DNA of 64,000 nt from assembly GCA_029237695.1 (NCBI GenBank), contig CM055274.1, positions 65,717,484 through 65,781,483 of the forward strand, in the 5' to 3' direction. Position 1 is the first letter of the stretch. Every line of letters begins with the position of its first letter. The translations under genes and the position numbers were made by a program. The stretch comes from Conchocele bisecta (lineage: Eukaryota; Mollusca; Bivalvia; Lucinida; Thyasiridae). Below the pieces are notes generated by a model. That model did not search any database and had not been told where the DNA came from. It was given only the letters and a program-made list of their open reading frames with translations. Below, one piece after another: positions 11,271-22,914 of this stretch.

Positions 11271-11717
11271 TTTTGACTTGGAATTTGGCCTCATTTATTA
11301 TCAAAGCGATATGTGGGACATCCGTGTTCTATGAACACATTTTCCAGTTTATTAAACTTCACACATGCATAGAAGACGACCCAAAGGTGTGTCGCACGTA
11401 AGAATGACAACTCTTGCGTCGTTAATTTCTTAGTTATCTCCCTTTGTTGTTTCGTGCACTGATTTCGTGTCCGGAGCATAACTCGAACACCCTTTGGAAT
11501 ATTTTCATGAAACTTCACACATGCATAGACCACAACCGTAAAGGTGTGTCACGCAAGAATGACAACTCTTGCATCACTAATTTTTTAGTTATCTCCCTTT
11601 GTTTTTTCTGTCACTGATTTTGTCTCGGGAGCATAACTCGAACACCCTTTTTTGAAACTACTTGTGTATCTGGGGAGGGGGATACACATGCGCTTGTCGA
11701 CAAGCGTCCATTTCTAG

Positions 11718-14700
11718 TTCTAGTATGGACCTGGCAGGTGTGGCCCCAGGTCAGATTATTCTAGTATGGACCTTGCAGGTGTGGCCCCAGGTCAGGTTAT
11801 TCTAGTATTGACCTGAAAGTTGTGGCCCCGTGTCAGGTTGTTCTAGTATGGACCTGGCAGGTGTGGTCCCAGGTCAGGTTGTTCTAGTATGGACCTGGAA
11901 GGTGTGGCCCCATGTCAAGTTATTCTAGTATGGACCTGGGAGGTGTGGTTCCAGGTCATGTTATTGTAGTATGGACTTTGCAGGTGTGGACCCAGGTCAG
12001 GTTATTCTAGTATGGACCTGACATGTGTGGCCCCAGGTCAGGTTATTCTAGCATGGACCTGACAGTTGTGACCCCAGATCAGGTTATTCTAGTATGGACC
12101 TGGCAGGTGTGGCCCCATGTCAGGTTATCCCAGTATGGACCTGGCAGATGTGGCCCCATGTCAGTTTATTCTAGTATGGACCTGACAGGTGTGGCCCCAG
12201 GTCAGGTTATTCTAGTATGGACCTGGCAGGTCTGGTCCCAGGTAAGGTTATTCTAGTATGGACATGGCAGGTGTGGCCCCAGGTCAGGTTATTCTAGTAT
12301 GTACATGGCTGTCGTGGCCCCATATCAGGTTATTCTAGTATAGACCTGTCAGGTGTGACCCCAGGTTAGGTTATTCTAGTATCGACCAGGAAGTTGTGGC
12401 CCCAGATCAGGTTATTCTAGTATGGACCAGACATGTGTGGCCCCAGGTCAGTTTATTCTAGTATGGACCTTGCAGTTCTGGCCCCAGATCAGGTTATTCT
12501 AGTATAGACCTGGCAGGTGTGGCCCCAGGTCAGGTTATTCTAGTATGGACCTGGCAGGTCTGGTCCCAGTCAGGTTATTCTAGTATGGACCTGCCAGGTG
12601 TGGCCCCAGGTCAGGTTATTGCAGTATGGACCTGGCAGGTGTGGCCCCAGGTCAGGTTATTCTAGTATGGACCTGGCAGGTCTGGTCCCAGTCAGGTTAT
12701 TCTAGTATGGACCTGCCAGGTGTGGCCCCAGGTCAGGTTATTGCAGTATGGACCTGGCAGGTGTGGCCCCAGGTCAGGTTATTCTAGTATGGACCTGGCA
12801 GGTCTGATCCCAGGTCAGGTTATTCTAGTATGGACCTGGCAGGTGTGGCCCCAGGTCATGTTATTCTAGTTTGAACCTGGCAGGTGTGGCCCATGTCAGG
12901 TTATTCTAGTATGGACCTGGCAGGTCTGGTTCCAGGTCAGGTTATTCTAGTATGGACCTGGCAGGTGTGGCCCCAGGTCAGGTTATTCTAGTATGGACCT
13001 GGCAGTTGTGGCCCCATATCAGGTTATTCTAGTATGAACCTGGCAGGTGTGGCCCATGTCAGGTTATTCTAGTATGGACCTGGCAGGTGTGGTCCCAGGT
13101 CAGGTTATTCTGGTAGGGACCTGGCAGGTGTGGTACCAGGTAATGTTATTCTATATGGACCTGGCAGGTGTGGACCCAGGTCAGGTTAATTCTAGTATGG
13201 ACCTGACATGTGTGACACAAGGTCAGGTTATTCTAGTATGGACCTGGCAGGTGTGGCCCCAGGTCAGTTTATTCTAGTATGGACCTGGTAGGTCTGGTCC
13301 CAGGTCAGGTTATTCTAGTATGGACCTGGCAGTTGTGGCCCCAGATCAGGTTATTCTAGTATGGTCCTGGCACGTGTGGTCCCAGGTGTGGCTATTCTAG
13401 TATGGAACTGGCACGTGTGGCACCAGGTCAGGTAATTCTAGTATGGAAATGACAGGTGCAGACTCAGGTCAGGTTATTCTAGTATATACCTGGCAGGTGT
13501 GGTCCCATGTCAGGTTATTCTAGTATGGACCTGGCAGGTGTGGTCCCAGGTAAATGTTATTCTAGTATGGACCTGGCAGGCAGCTGTGGACCCAGGTCAG
13601 GTTATTCTAGTACGGAACTGGCATGTGTGGCCCCAGGTCAGGTTATTCTACTATTGACCTGGCAGTTGTGGCCCCAGACCAGGTTATTCTAGTATGGACC
13701 TGGCAGGTGTGGCCCCAGGTCAGGTTATTCTAGTATGGACCTGGCAGGTGTGGCCCCATATCAGGTTATTCTAGTATAGACCTGTCAGGTGTGACCCCAG
13801 GTTAGGTTATTCTAGTATGGTCCTGGCAGGTGTGGTGCCTGATCCGGTTATTCCAATATGGACCTATCAGGTGTGGCCCCAGGTCATGTTATTCTAGTAT
13901 GGACCTGGCAGGTGTGGCCCCAGGTCAGGTTATTCTAGTATGGACCTGGCAATTGTGGCCCCAGATCAGGTTATTCTAGTATGGACCTGGCAGGTGTGGC
14001 ACCTGGTCAGGTTATTCTAGTATGAACCTGGCAGGTGTGGCCCCAGGTCAGGTTATTCTAGTATGGACCTGGCAGGTGTGGCCCCAGGTCAGGTTATTCT
14101 AGTATGGACCTGAATTGTGTGGCCCCTGGTCAGGTTATTCTAGTATGGACCTGACATGTGTTACACCAGGTCAGGTCATTCTAGTATGGACATGGCATGT
14201 GTGGTCCCAGGTCTGGCTATTCTAGTATGGAACTGGCAGGTGTGGTCCCAGGTCAGGTTATTCTAGTATGGAAATGGCAGGTGTGGCACCAGGTCAGGTA
14301 ATTCTAGTATGGAAATGACAGGTGTACACTCAGGTCAGGTTATTCTATTATAGACCTGGCTGGTGTGGTCGCAGGTCAGGTTATTCTAGTATGGACCTGG
14401 CAGGTGTGATCCCAGGTAATGTTATTCTAGTATGGACCTGGCAGGTGTGGACCCAGGTCAGGTTATTTTAGTATGGAACTGGCATGTGTGGCCCCAGGTC
14501 AGGTTATTCTACTATTGACCTGGCAGTTGTGGCCCCAGATCAGGTTATTCTAGTATGGACCTGGCAGGTGTGGTCCCTGGTCCGGTTATTCCAGTATGGA
14601 CCTGGCAGTTGTGGCCACATGTCAGGTTATTCTAGTATGGACCTGGCAGTTGTGGCCCCAGATCAGGTTATTCTAGTATGGACTTGGCAGGTGTGGCCCC

Positions 14701-15247
14701 ATGTCAGGTTATTCTAGTATGGACCTGGCAGGTGTGGTCCCTGGTCCGGATATTCCAGTATGGACCTGTCAGGTGTGGCCCCAGGTCATGTTATTCTAGT
14801 ATGGACCTGGCAGGTGTGGCCCCAGGTCAGGTTATTCTAGTATGGACCTTGCTGGTGTGGCCCCAGGTCAGGTTATTCTAATATGGACCTGAAAGTTGTG
14901 GCCCCGTGTCAGGTTGTTCTAGTATGGACCTGGCAGGTGTTCCCATGGCCCCAGGTCAGATTATTCTAGTATAGACCTGGCAGGTGTGGCCCCATGTCAG
15001 GTTATTGTAGTATGGACCTGGCAGGTGTGGCCCCAAGTCAGGTTATTCTAGTATGGACCTGGCAGGTGTGGCCCCAGGTCAGGCTATTATAGTATGGACC
15101 TGGTAGGTGTGGCCCCAGGTCAGGTTATTCTAGTATGGACCTGGCAGTGTGGTCTCAGGTCCGGCTATTCTAGTATGGACCTGGCAGGTGTGGCACCAGG
15201 TCAGGTTATTCTAGTATGGACCTGCCAGGTCTGGTCCCAGGTCAGGT
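11718..15247 (+). repeat. 41-bp minisatellite array C, right part
   Basis: Continuation of array C, about 85 units of the same 41-bp sequence. It includes local amplifications such as the repeated pair of units around 12540-12790. Short frames with MDLAGVAPGQVILVWTWQVW-like repeats come from the satellite. The array stops abruptly inside a unit at about 15247, where the 121-bp satellite resumes. Confidence 0.95.
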
Positions 15248-16555
15248 TATGAAATTTTCAAATTGAAACCAGCATAGGTCATTTTGATCTATGCTGGTTT
15301 TGAGAATTTTTTTCATAAGGTCTGTTTTCCCATGAACTGTCCGACATCGGTTCATGAGAAAGGGAACCTTATGAAATTTTCAAATTCAAAGCAGCATAGC
15401 TCATTTTGAGCTAGGCCGGTTTCAAATTTTTTTTTTCATAAGGTCTGTTTTCCCATGAATTGTCCGCTGGCGGTTCACGAGAAAAGGAACCTTACGAAAT
15501 TTTCAACATGAGATCAGCATAGCTCATTTTTAGCTAGGCTGGTTTCGTAAAAATATGCATAAGGTCTGTTTTTCCATGAATTGTCCGGCGTCGGTTACCC
15601 AGAAAAGGAACCTTATGAAATTTTCAAATTAAAACCAGCGAAAGAAACCTTATGAAATGTTCAAATTGAGACCAGCATAGCTCATTTTCAGCTAGGCTGG
15701 TTTCTAAAAAAAAATCATCAGGTCTGTTTTCCCATGAATTATCCGACATCGGTTCACGCCAAAACGAACCTTATGCCATTTTCAAATTGAGACCAGCATT
15801 GCTCATTTTGAGCTAGGTTGGTTTCGAGATTTTTTTTTCATAAGATCTGTTTTACCCATGAATGTGGGTGGGGCGGTTTTCACGAGAACAAGGAATCTTA
15901 ATCAAATTTTGCAAATTGATAAACCAGCATAGGCTCATTTTTGCAGATTAGGACTGGATTTCTAAAAAAAAATCATCAGGTCTGTTTACCCCCTATTTGG
16001 GGGGAAATTATCCGACGTCGGTTCACGCCTAAAAACGAACCTTATGACAAATTTTCAAATTTGAGACCAGCATTGCTCATTTTGAGCTAGGTGGTTGGTT
16101 TCGAGAATTTTTTTTCATAATGATCTGTTTTCTTTTCCATGAATTCGGGTGGCGGTTCACGAGAAAAGGAATCTTATCAAATTTTCAAATTGAAACCAGC
16201 ATAGCTCATTTTGAGCTAGACTGGTTTCTAAAAAAAAATCATCAGGTCTGTTTACCCATGAATTATCCGACGTCGGTTCACGCCAAAACGAACCTTATGA
16301 CATTTTCAAATTGAGACCAGCATTGCTCATTTTGAGCTAGGTTGGTTTCGAGAATTTTTTTTCATAAGATCTGTTATCCCATGAATGTGGGTGGCGGTTC
16401 ACGAGAAATGGAACGTTATGAAATTTTCAAATTGAGACCAGTATAACTCATTTTGAGTTAGGCTGGTTTCGAGAAAAAAATTAATAAGGTCTGTTTTCCC
16501 ATGAACTGTCCGATATCGGTTCAAGAGAAAGGGAACCTTATGAAATTGTCATGCT
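15248..16555 (+). repeat. ~121-bp satellite array B2
   Basis: About 11 units of the same satellite as 5371-7852, in the same orientation. Units at 15840-16140 carry many scattered one-base and short insertions relative to an adjacent near-copy at 16130-16400. This looks more like unpolished consensus than natural divergence. Confidence 0.92.
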
Positions 16556-17345
16556 TATATGAACCATTTTAATGTCAATCTGAACCATTTTAATGCTGAC
16601 CTGAACAATTGCAATGCTGACCTGAACCATTGTAATGCCTACGCGAATCAGTGTAATACCGACGTGAACCATTTTAATGCCTACCTAGACCATTTTATTG
16701 CTGACCTGAACCATTTTAATGCTGACCCGAACAATTTTAATGCCTATCTGAATCATTTTAATTCTGAACTGAACCATTTTATTGCTGACCTGAACAATTT
16801 TAATGCTGAGCTGAATTATTTTAATGCTGATGCGAACCATTTTAATGCTGACCTGAATTATTTTAATGCTGATGCGAACCATTTTAATGCTGATCTAAAC
16901 CATTTTAATGCTGACCTGAACCATTTTAATGCCTACCTGAAATATTTTAATGCTGACCTGAACCATTTTAATTCTGACCTGAACCATTTTAATGCTGACC
17001 TGAACCCTTTTAATTCTGACCTGAACCATTTTAATGCCTATCTGAACCATATTAATCCTGAACTGAACCATTTTAATTCTGACATGAACAATTTTAATGC
17101 TGACCTGAACTATTTTAATGCTTATGCGAACCATTTTAATGCTGATTTGAACCATTTTAATGCTGACCTGAACCATTTTAATGCCTACCTGAAACATTTT
17201 AATGCTGACTTGAACCATTTTAATGATGACCTGAACCACTTTAATGCCTACCTGAACCATTTTAATGCTGACCTGAACCATTTTAATTCTGACCTGAACC
17301 ATTTTAATACTGAATTGAACCATTTTAATACTGTATTAAAATTAC
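16556..17345 (+). repeat. 21-bp minisatellite array A2
   Basis: About 37 units of the AACCATTTTAATGCTGACCTG type, a diverged relative of A1 in the same orientation. The phase leaves a 271-codon frame open on plus (7-residue NHFNADL repeats) and 142- and 65-codon frames open on minus. Simultaneous openness on both strands argues for repeat artefact, not protein. The array ends at about 17345. Confidence 0.93.
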
Positions 17346-17456
17346 TCGGGTCAGCATTAAAAGAAGTTCGCTAGGCGCCGAATGTACTGCCTGACTGTAC
17401 GGCGGTGCTACGTCCTCTCGTACGAGACATGCGAACACACACACACAAGGCCCCTT

Positions 17457-17496
17457 GGCGGGCGAGGAGAGTCCTTCTCTCGTCGGCCCGCCCCTC
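17457..17496. repeat. GC-rich hairpin beside the satellite block
   Basis: GGCGGGC at 17457 and GCCCGCC near 17491 pair, and the inner CGAGGAGAG / CTCTCGTCG segments extend the stem around a short loop. It is unusually GC-rich for the area. It lies in 17346-17620, where frames of about 80 codons are open on both strands but resemble nothing known. 17620-17890 holds only a CATCATCATCATCAGCAG microsatellite. Confidence 0.4.
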
Positions 17497-17889
17497 CATG
17501 AAGAGTTTTTTTTCGTCTGCGAGAATTTGTGGTCGGGCCTTGGACCGGATCGCACCCTTTAACTCCTGGTACAGAAATGTAGCTCCAATTATGATAGATC
17601 CGTTCATATTTGATCTAAAATTACATGTATATTTCAGTAGGTATCAACATATAATATAGATACTTATCACTTTATTGGTGCATGTCAAATCGCCTAGCTC
17701 TAACATAATACACACGTTGGTCTCCAGCACTTTAAGAGTGGTGTCATGAAAAAGAATAACTACATGTCATCATCATCATCAGCAGCAATAATAACAACAA
17801 CCTGAGTGAGCGCCTGTTATGGTGCAAGATTTTCAAGATAATTACTTACTGTTTACCTACGTATCTGTGTTAATAACATTATCTAGAAT

Positions 17890-20421
17890 AGTACTAGCAG
17901 AATGTCTTCCAACAGAGTTAGTTGCTGGTGCGGGTGCGATGCCTACTTGAGGTGGAATCCATGCTCTGATCACACGTGCACAAGCTCCACTAATGCGAGT
18001 AGGTTTCCTTCCAGTCATTCAACTCCCTGTAACTGAATATACTACTGAGAGAAAATCCCTTACAAACATCCAGTGTTGCCATGCATGTAGTGTCATATAA
18101 AGGCGTGTTCTACATCGTAGTTGATATTGGCATGACAGAGCCTGAGCAATTTAGTGACCTCTATCCAATGCTTGGTTCCTTTCACATGGCAAATGTTCTG
18201 CTTTGCTGTGCTGGACGCTACCTCTCCGGTAGTGACTTTAATGATGCCCTCATTGAGACAGAGAACGGAAAGAAAGTTAGGTTTGAGCTCTCTCATGAGG
18301 ACATTATGTTAGAGCATTCCAAGGCATGCTGATTGTATCTGAGATATTGACAGCACTAGCATGGCAGGCATTCTGGAACTCCAGTGAATACGAGAAGCCA
18401 CAGTATGTGATTGAGCTGAAACACGCTCTAGTTGGAAAGTAGCGTGATGTCTGTCCAGATAAGTTTGTATCTGCTGCTGGTGATTGCGATGCTGTTCGAA
18501 CTCAGTTTGATGTATTTCCAAATGAGTGTCAGGGAAAGTCTGAGCTTTATCAATAGATTGGTGTGTATCAGCAGATTGTCAGTGTAATCACACAACTCAT
18601 CACTGCTGATCGGGATGGGAATTGGCCCCTCCATGTAAGAGCTGTCCGTTCAGCTATACCCATTCTGAAGGAGCTTGAAGCAGTCTTGAACATACATGTA
18701 TACAGGTTCTAGAAAATGAACCCCCTGCTCTGTATCATAGATTTATGAATGTATTCTTGGTGATACGAGATTGGATTGATGCCGTGTTTTCTGCTGTGTC
18801 CGGTGGAATGAAACTGGAGCAGTCAATAAACCGTTCCGCACAAGGTCAAGGCCCCGGCCTTAAATGACATTAGCTGTTTATAGGCCGTTAAACCCCAACA
18901 AACAAACAAACACAAGGTCCAGGTGGTCATGTTATTGTGGTTAATGCTGGTGATGAAGCAATTGTAGAGTTATGCACCACTTAGAGACGACAGTGCAGGA
19001 TGAGCTTAATGGTCAAAAGGGTCTAATCTTCGACAGGAATGTTGTGAGGTTGTTAGATTCTGTTCAGACTCGAAGCAACCCATTCTCCAGTATGGTTCCA
19101 CATGTGCCGCTACACAACCTTGTGACAACGATTGCTGTTGCTGACAAAATCAAGGTGAGGATCCTCGAGGCCATGGAGCATGGAGAGAAGGCATACACCG
19201 TTATGTGACAAAAGCGATATACAGAGAAGGTAAAGAAGAGTGTCACACTCTTCTTGCATTCAATTCCAAGTGTGACGACTAATCACCACCTCCATACAAT
19301 AGTGACATCGAAGGACAATTCCATGGTAGGAAGATACATAGAAATCGCAGCCATGCGAGGTATGTCACAAGAGGAAATCTAGTCTCATGATTTCATGCAG
19401 GCAAGTCCGCTATTTGATGGTGACATTGCCACTAAGTCAGATAAGTCACAATTAGTAGCTCAGCTGGAGAAAAAAACCTAGATCAGACTGACTATTACTT
19501 AAATCACAGACTTCTCTTGACACACATGTTTTGGTAGATTTCATGTCAAAACCCGACAGTTAACCAATATGTAGGCGTTTGCAACTTTTGGTGGGGCTAT
19601 CACTCAGATTGTTCAAGAGTAGTTCCGAGACATGTTCTTCGACCATGACCCATTTGATTTTTGACAGCTATAGTGAAATGTCCATAAAACTTGGTGAGTA
19701 GCATCGACATGACGAAGATATCTGAGTCAGTCCAGATTCCTCAGTGAATGGAGAAGCTTTGGTCATCCAGCCATAACAAGCAGAGGCTTCAATTATTGGC
19801 TAGGGACATAGCCATAGTGGTATGGTTGTGGATGTGTATGGATACAGTTTGGCACTGGGCATGCAAAGCGAATGATTCCCCCACATATATTTCATGACAA
19901 ACTAGGGCAAGCGTTTTGCCATGTTGTCATTAAAGCCCATATAATAACTTGTGATGACAGTCTCAGCAAGATGGGAACCAAACATGCAGCTCTGGTCTCC
20001 AGTCCAGTTGGCTACCTCTTCGAGCTTGGAGACATGAAACTTGCAGTAAAGTATCTGGTCCGTGTATGGACAGGTGCTCGCAGTAAGACTACCACGTGTA
20101 CCTTTGACCGACGGCGAGTTGCCACCAACCTCAAGCGTAATCAGGGGTCATATTAGAAGAGCCTTCTTCGTTATCCGGAATGCAGTTACTCTTCTCACTG
20201 CCTGTCGCATTGTTAACCCACTCGACTATGGCCGGGTGAAGGAAGATGGCAGTATGTTGGCCCAAAAATGCCTAAGACCCATCTCACCAGAAACCTTGAA
20301 CCAATGTGGTTGCCATGGTAAATGCCAAACCAATAGATGCTCATGCAAGAAACGCCATGTTCTGTGTGTTATCTTTTGTCACAAGAAGGTAAATGGTCCT
20401 AAATGTGAGAATACAAAATGA
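17890..20421 (+). pseudogene. Decayed member of an uncharacterised repeated gene family with a Cys-rich C-terminus
   Basis: Fragments in all three frames read as one protein broken by stops and indels. A GVFYIVVDIGMTEPEQFSDL segment (18105-18164) is followed by YPMLGSFHMANVLLCCAGRY. Further on are DSVQTRSNPFSSMVPHVPLH (~19058), CHVVIKAHIITCDDSLSKMG (~19918) and VIRGHIRRAFFVIRNAVTLL. The end is rich in cysteine (CGCHGKCQTNRCSCKKR, near 20306), similar to a CXC/tesmin-type motif. From memory, long proteins with this layout occur in many copies in marine invertebrate genomes. Their function is unknown to me, and the copy number suggests they may be carried by a mobile element. A SINE-like fragment sits inside it at ~18845-18912. 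This copy cannot be functional as read. Confidence 0.6.
18845..18912 (-). repeat. SINE-like fragment (minus orientation)
   Basis: Reverse complement reads a TGTTTGTTTGTTTGTTGGGG tail region, then TTTAACGGCCTATAAACAGC and TAATGTCATTTAAGGCC. The same words occur on the plus strand at 20985-21050. It lies inside the decayed gene at 17890-20421. Confidence 0.65.
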
Positions 20422-20980
20422 CTGATTATTATGAAGTGTTTACCAGTGTTGGTAGGATTGCCCTGTAACACATGTGTAAAACATATCTAACCTACCGTTC
20501 AATGTTAAACTCATGTAAAATGCAAGCTAACAAACCAAACATGACTTCATAATAAAAGTACAGCAGGGTCAGTAGACAGTTCCCCGTCATCTGTATGTAG
20601 GCTGTATTTAGCTTACTGATCAATGTATCCTACTGATCAATTATGCCTTTATCTAATTTAATAGTGTAGGTTAGGTCGGATGGCCACGTCGGGCTATGAA
20701 TGTCACCCAAATGTAAAACAGTAATTTCATATCCAGATGAAAGGTATATGAATTATTAACTGTAAATTTGAAACGAGATGCATAGACACGGGCTACAGGC
20801 ATGTTATGTAATTAAAGTATCCATTGAGCAACCAGTTATGCATATGATATTAATCCCATGGTCGGATTTCAAGTTAGTCACATTAGACAATTTCATACCG
20901 GAGCTCCGTCGTCCTCTGTTACCGTAAGTGGTAAGAGATATTCTGGTTGGAGTGTAAGCATTGTATTGTAAATATTGTTT
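20422..20980. other. Intergenic, no gene seen
   Basis: AT-rich, stops in all frames within short distances. No inverted repeat, array or recognisable family was noticed. Confidence 0.5.
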
Positions 20981-20984
20981 GTTT

Positions 20985-21115
20985 GTTTGAGTGTTTGTTA
21001 GTGTTTAACGGCCTATCAACAGCTAAGGTCATGTAAGGCCGGGCAAACGGGTTCGATCCCATTTTAACCTGCTGCATTGGGGGGAAAATCCCAAAATCAG
21101 AACGGAATATTTACA
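20985..21115 (+). repeat. SINE-like dispersed repeat fragment
   Basis: TTTGTTTGTTTGAGTGTTTG leads into GTGTTTAACGGCCTATCAAC, AGCTAAGGTCATGTAAGGCC and GGGTTCGATCCCATTTTAAC. The block GTTTAAC-N-CCTAT-AACAGC-GGTCAT-TAAGG-CG is a repeat I recognise from bivalves and other molluscs, where it sits near a tRNA-like GGTTCGA segment. This copy is short and degenerate. Confidence 0.65.
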
Positions 21116-21143
21116 TCGAGAACAAATATATTCAGCCCTGAAA

Positions 21144-21177
21144 TTAGAATAACCTGACCTGGTGCCAGGTCCATACC
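21144..21177 (-). repeat. Isolated single unit of the 41-bp satellite, inverted
   Basis: The reverse complement reads GTATGGACCTGGCA joined to CCAGGTCAGGTTATTCTA. This is the array C unit with 9 bases missing and otherwise no mismatch over 32 bases. It lies about 6 kb from the array, in the opposite orientation, next to the SINE-like fragment. Confidence 0.75.
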
Positions 21178-21199
21178 ACACCAAGTCATTTGGCCCCTT

Positions 21200-22900
21200 C
21201 CCCTAAAATAGGATTACGAATATCGTAATACTCACATAAGGGATATAACCAGATTCAACTGTCACATACAAAATGCCAAAGACGTATGTGAGGGCCAAAC
21301 CAGGTATCCAGTCGGGATTCCGGTAAGGATGAACCCCGATCATTAAATTACCCATCGCGTGCTCCCACCTGCCACCCACTGTAAATATTGTATGATCCCT
21401 CCCCTCCCAAAAATGATTGTGTTACTACACTGTCTTAGAATGTATACAATTTTAGCATCACTGGTGCACATTCGCAAATATGCTGAAAATAAAAGTTGTC
21501 AAAATCAACACACTGTTACACTGAGTGTTCACCTCAGTGTTATTAATGTACTTTTGCTTATTCATCTTGTATTATAAAAGGTTCAGTACTTTAGTGTGTA
21601 TTAGTGAGGTGATAATATAGCACAATAGTATTCATAAATGGAAGTTTGACTTGATTCCGACAACATGTATGAACACTGTAAAGCAACAAACCAAGTGGCC
21701 AAGTCCCTTGAATCAGACATTGACCAACACAATTTTATATTTCGGCCATTTTTAAATTCAATATAGCTGTGCTATCCAAGTCCTTACAGTTTCCTGCTGA
21801 TTTTCTAATTACAATCATTAACATGAATACATAGGCACCAAAATATTCCTCCATGTGTATAAAATAGCGTAATTTGGACAAAAACAGCATTTTCTTAGCG
21901 GCCATTTTGATTTGCAAGTTGGTTTTCTCTACAAAAGCATGTACCATTAGCAATAAGGTGCTCATATTGTACCGTGAACCTATATATATAGGTATATGCA
22001 TCATATATATACTTTTAGGTGACTCACTGACCAAGATAGGAGTAAAAGTACTTTTTGATGGCGGCCATTTTGAAGAATGGCCGCCATGCATTGTCACCGC
22101 AAACATAATCCAGACTATCACCTGTGAAAAAGTTGGTGGTAATGGAACATGTAACTGATTTCAGTTGTCAGAAATTTTGCCTCTCTGATTGTAAGCGGGG
22201 GTATAGGCCAGAGCCTGGACTAAATTCTTCCAATTTTAAAAACTGTTCCATTCGTTCCACTAATACAAAATGAAGAATACTATTAGTCACAAATCCCATG
22301 CAAATTACATGCTAATGGGAAATCTCTTCATTGTCAGTAATAGGCTAAATCAGAACCAATTGAATATAACATACTGTTTTGGCGGCCATATTGGATTTAC
22401 GAACAGTAACTTAGAGAATAAATGGTATCAATACCAGAAAAACAATTTCTCTATCGAAAAATTATACTTATTATCAGTATCACTATTAAAATGGCTTAAA
22501 TATTAACAAAGATATGACGTACAACATGTTATTTTCTTGTTTCTTAGGCAAATTGGCGGCCATCTTGAAATTCAGACATGTTGTTTTTTTCTTAAGAATT
22601 CGGAATTTTCAGCATTTATATAGTTAGTAAAATATATCATAAGCAGAAGGCTATCGATGCTGTTATAAATCATATACGTTCATTTATACGCCCGTGTCGA
22701 TGAGAAATGTTTAGTCAATATGACCTGCGGGGTACTCACCCCTATCCAACGGCTTGCATATCATAGAAGTCGATCAGCATGGGTACCCATTTGTAACAAA
22801 AAAATGCCATCATACTTTATTGAAGTTCTAGGTAAATTTCGTAAATATCTGCGATGAAGTGAAAATGCAGAGAAGTTCCATAAACTGATGCGTTGTTTGC
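21200..22900. other. Intergenic with GGCGGCCATTTTG motifs
   Basis: No convincing gene. Short frames (128 codons minus at 21735-22121, 94 codons plus at 21874-22158) overlap on opposite strands and match nothing known. The word GGCGGCCAT with TTTTG or ATTGG occurs at 22060, 22381 and 22554. One occurrence forms a perfect hairpin (22058-22087, arms ATGGCGGCCATT and AATGGCCGCCAT). Confidence 0.45.
22058..22087. repeat. Perfect 12-bp inverted repeat with a 6-base loop
   Basis: ATGGCGGCCATT, loop TTGAAG, AATGGCCGCCAT. It is part of a dispersed repeat motif seen again at 54790-55640. Confidence 0.6.
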
Positions 22901-22914
22901 TTCCTCACCACTAT

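Larger units (their letters stand above)
8852..11717 (+). mobile_element. Helitron-like non-autonomous element, uninterrupted copy 1
   Basis: Left end begins TTGTATCCCC, followed by an 11-base loop and GGGGGATAC. The right end has GGGGGATAC, the perfect 16-bp palindrome CGCTTGTCGACAAGCG (11691-11706) and, 7 bases later, CTAG at 11714-11717. Helitrons end in a hairpin about 10-12 bases before CTRR, insert between A and T, and make no duplication. Here the base before is A (8851) and the base after is T (11718). Joining 8851 to 11718 restores a perfect 41-bp satellite unit. The interior has only repeats and no Rep/helicase gene, so it would be non-autonomous. The TT rather than TC start is atypical and may point to the Helentron-type variant. 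Confidence 0.72.

Noticed and set aside
7853..15247. CRISPR-like appearance of 41-bp direct repeats
   Set aside because: Units are head to tail with no spacers, in a eukaryotic transposon-rich region; it is a minisatellite.
16559..17374. 271-codon plus-strand frame made of 7-residue NHFNADL repeats
   Set aside because: It lies wholly in a 21-bp tandem array, and the minus strand is open over the same bases. The openness follows from a unit length divisible by three.
17371..17659. 80-codon frames on both strands in GC-richer DNA
   Set aside because: Open on both strands without recognisable domains; GC content lowers stop frequency.
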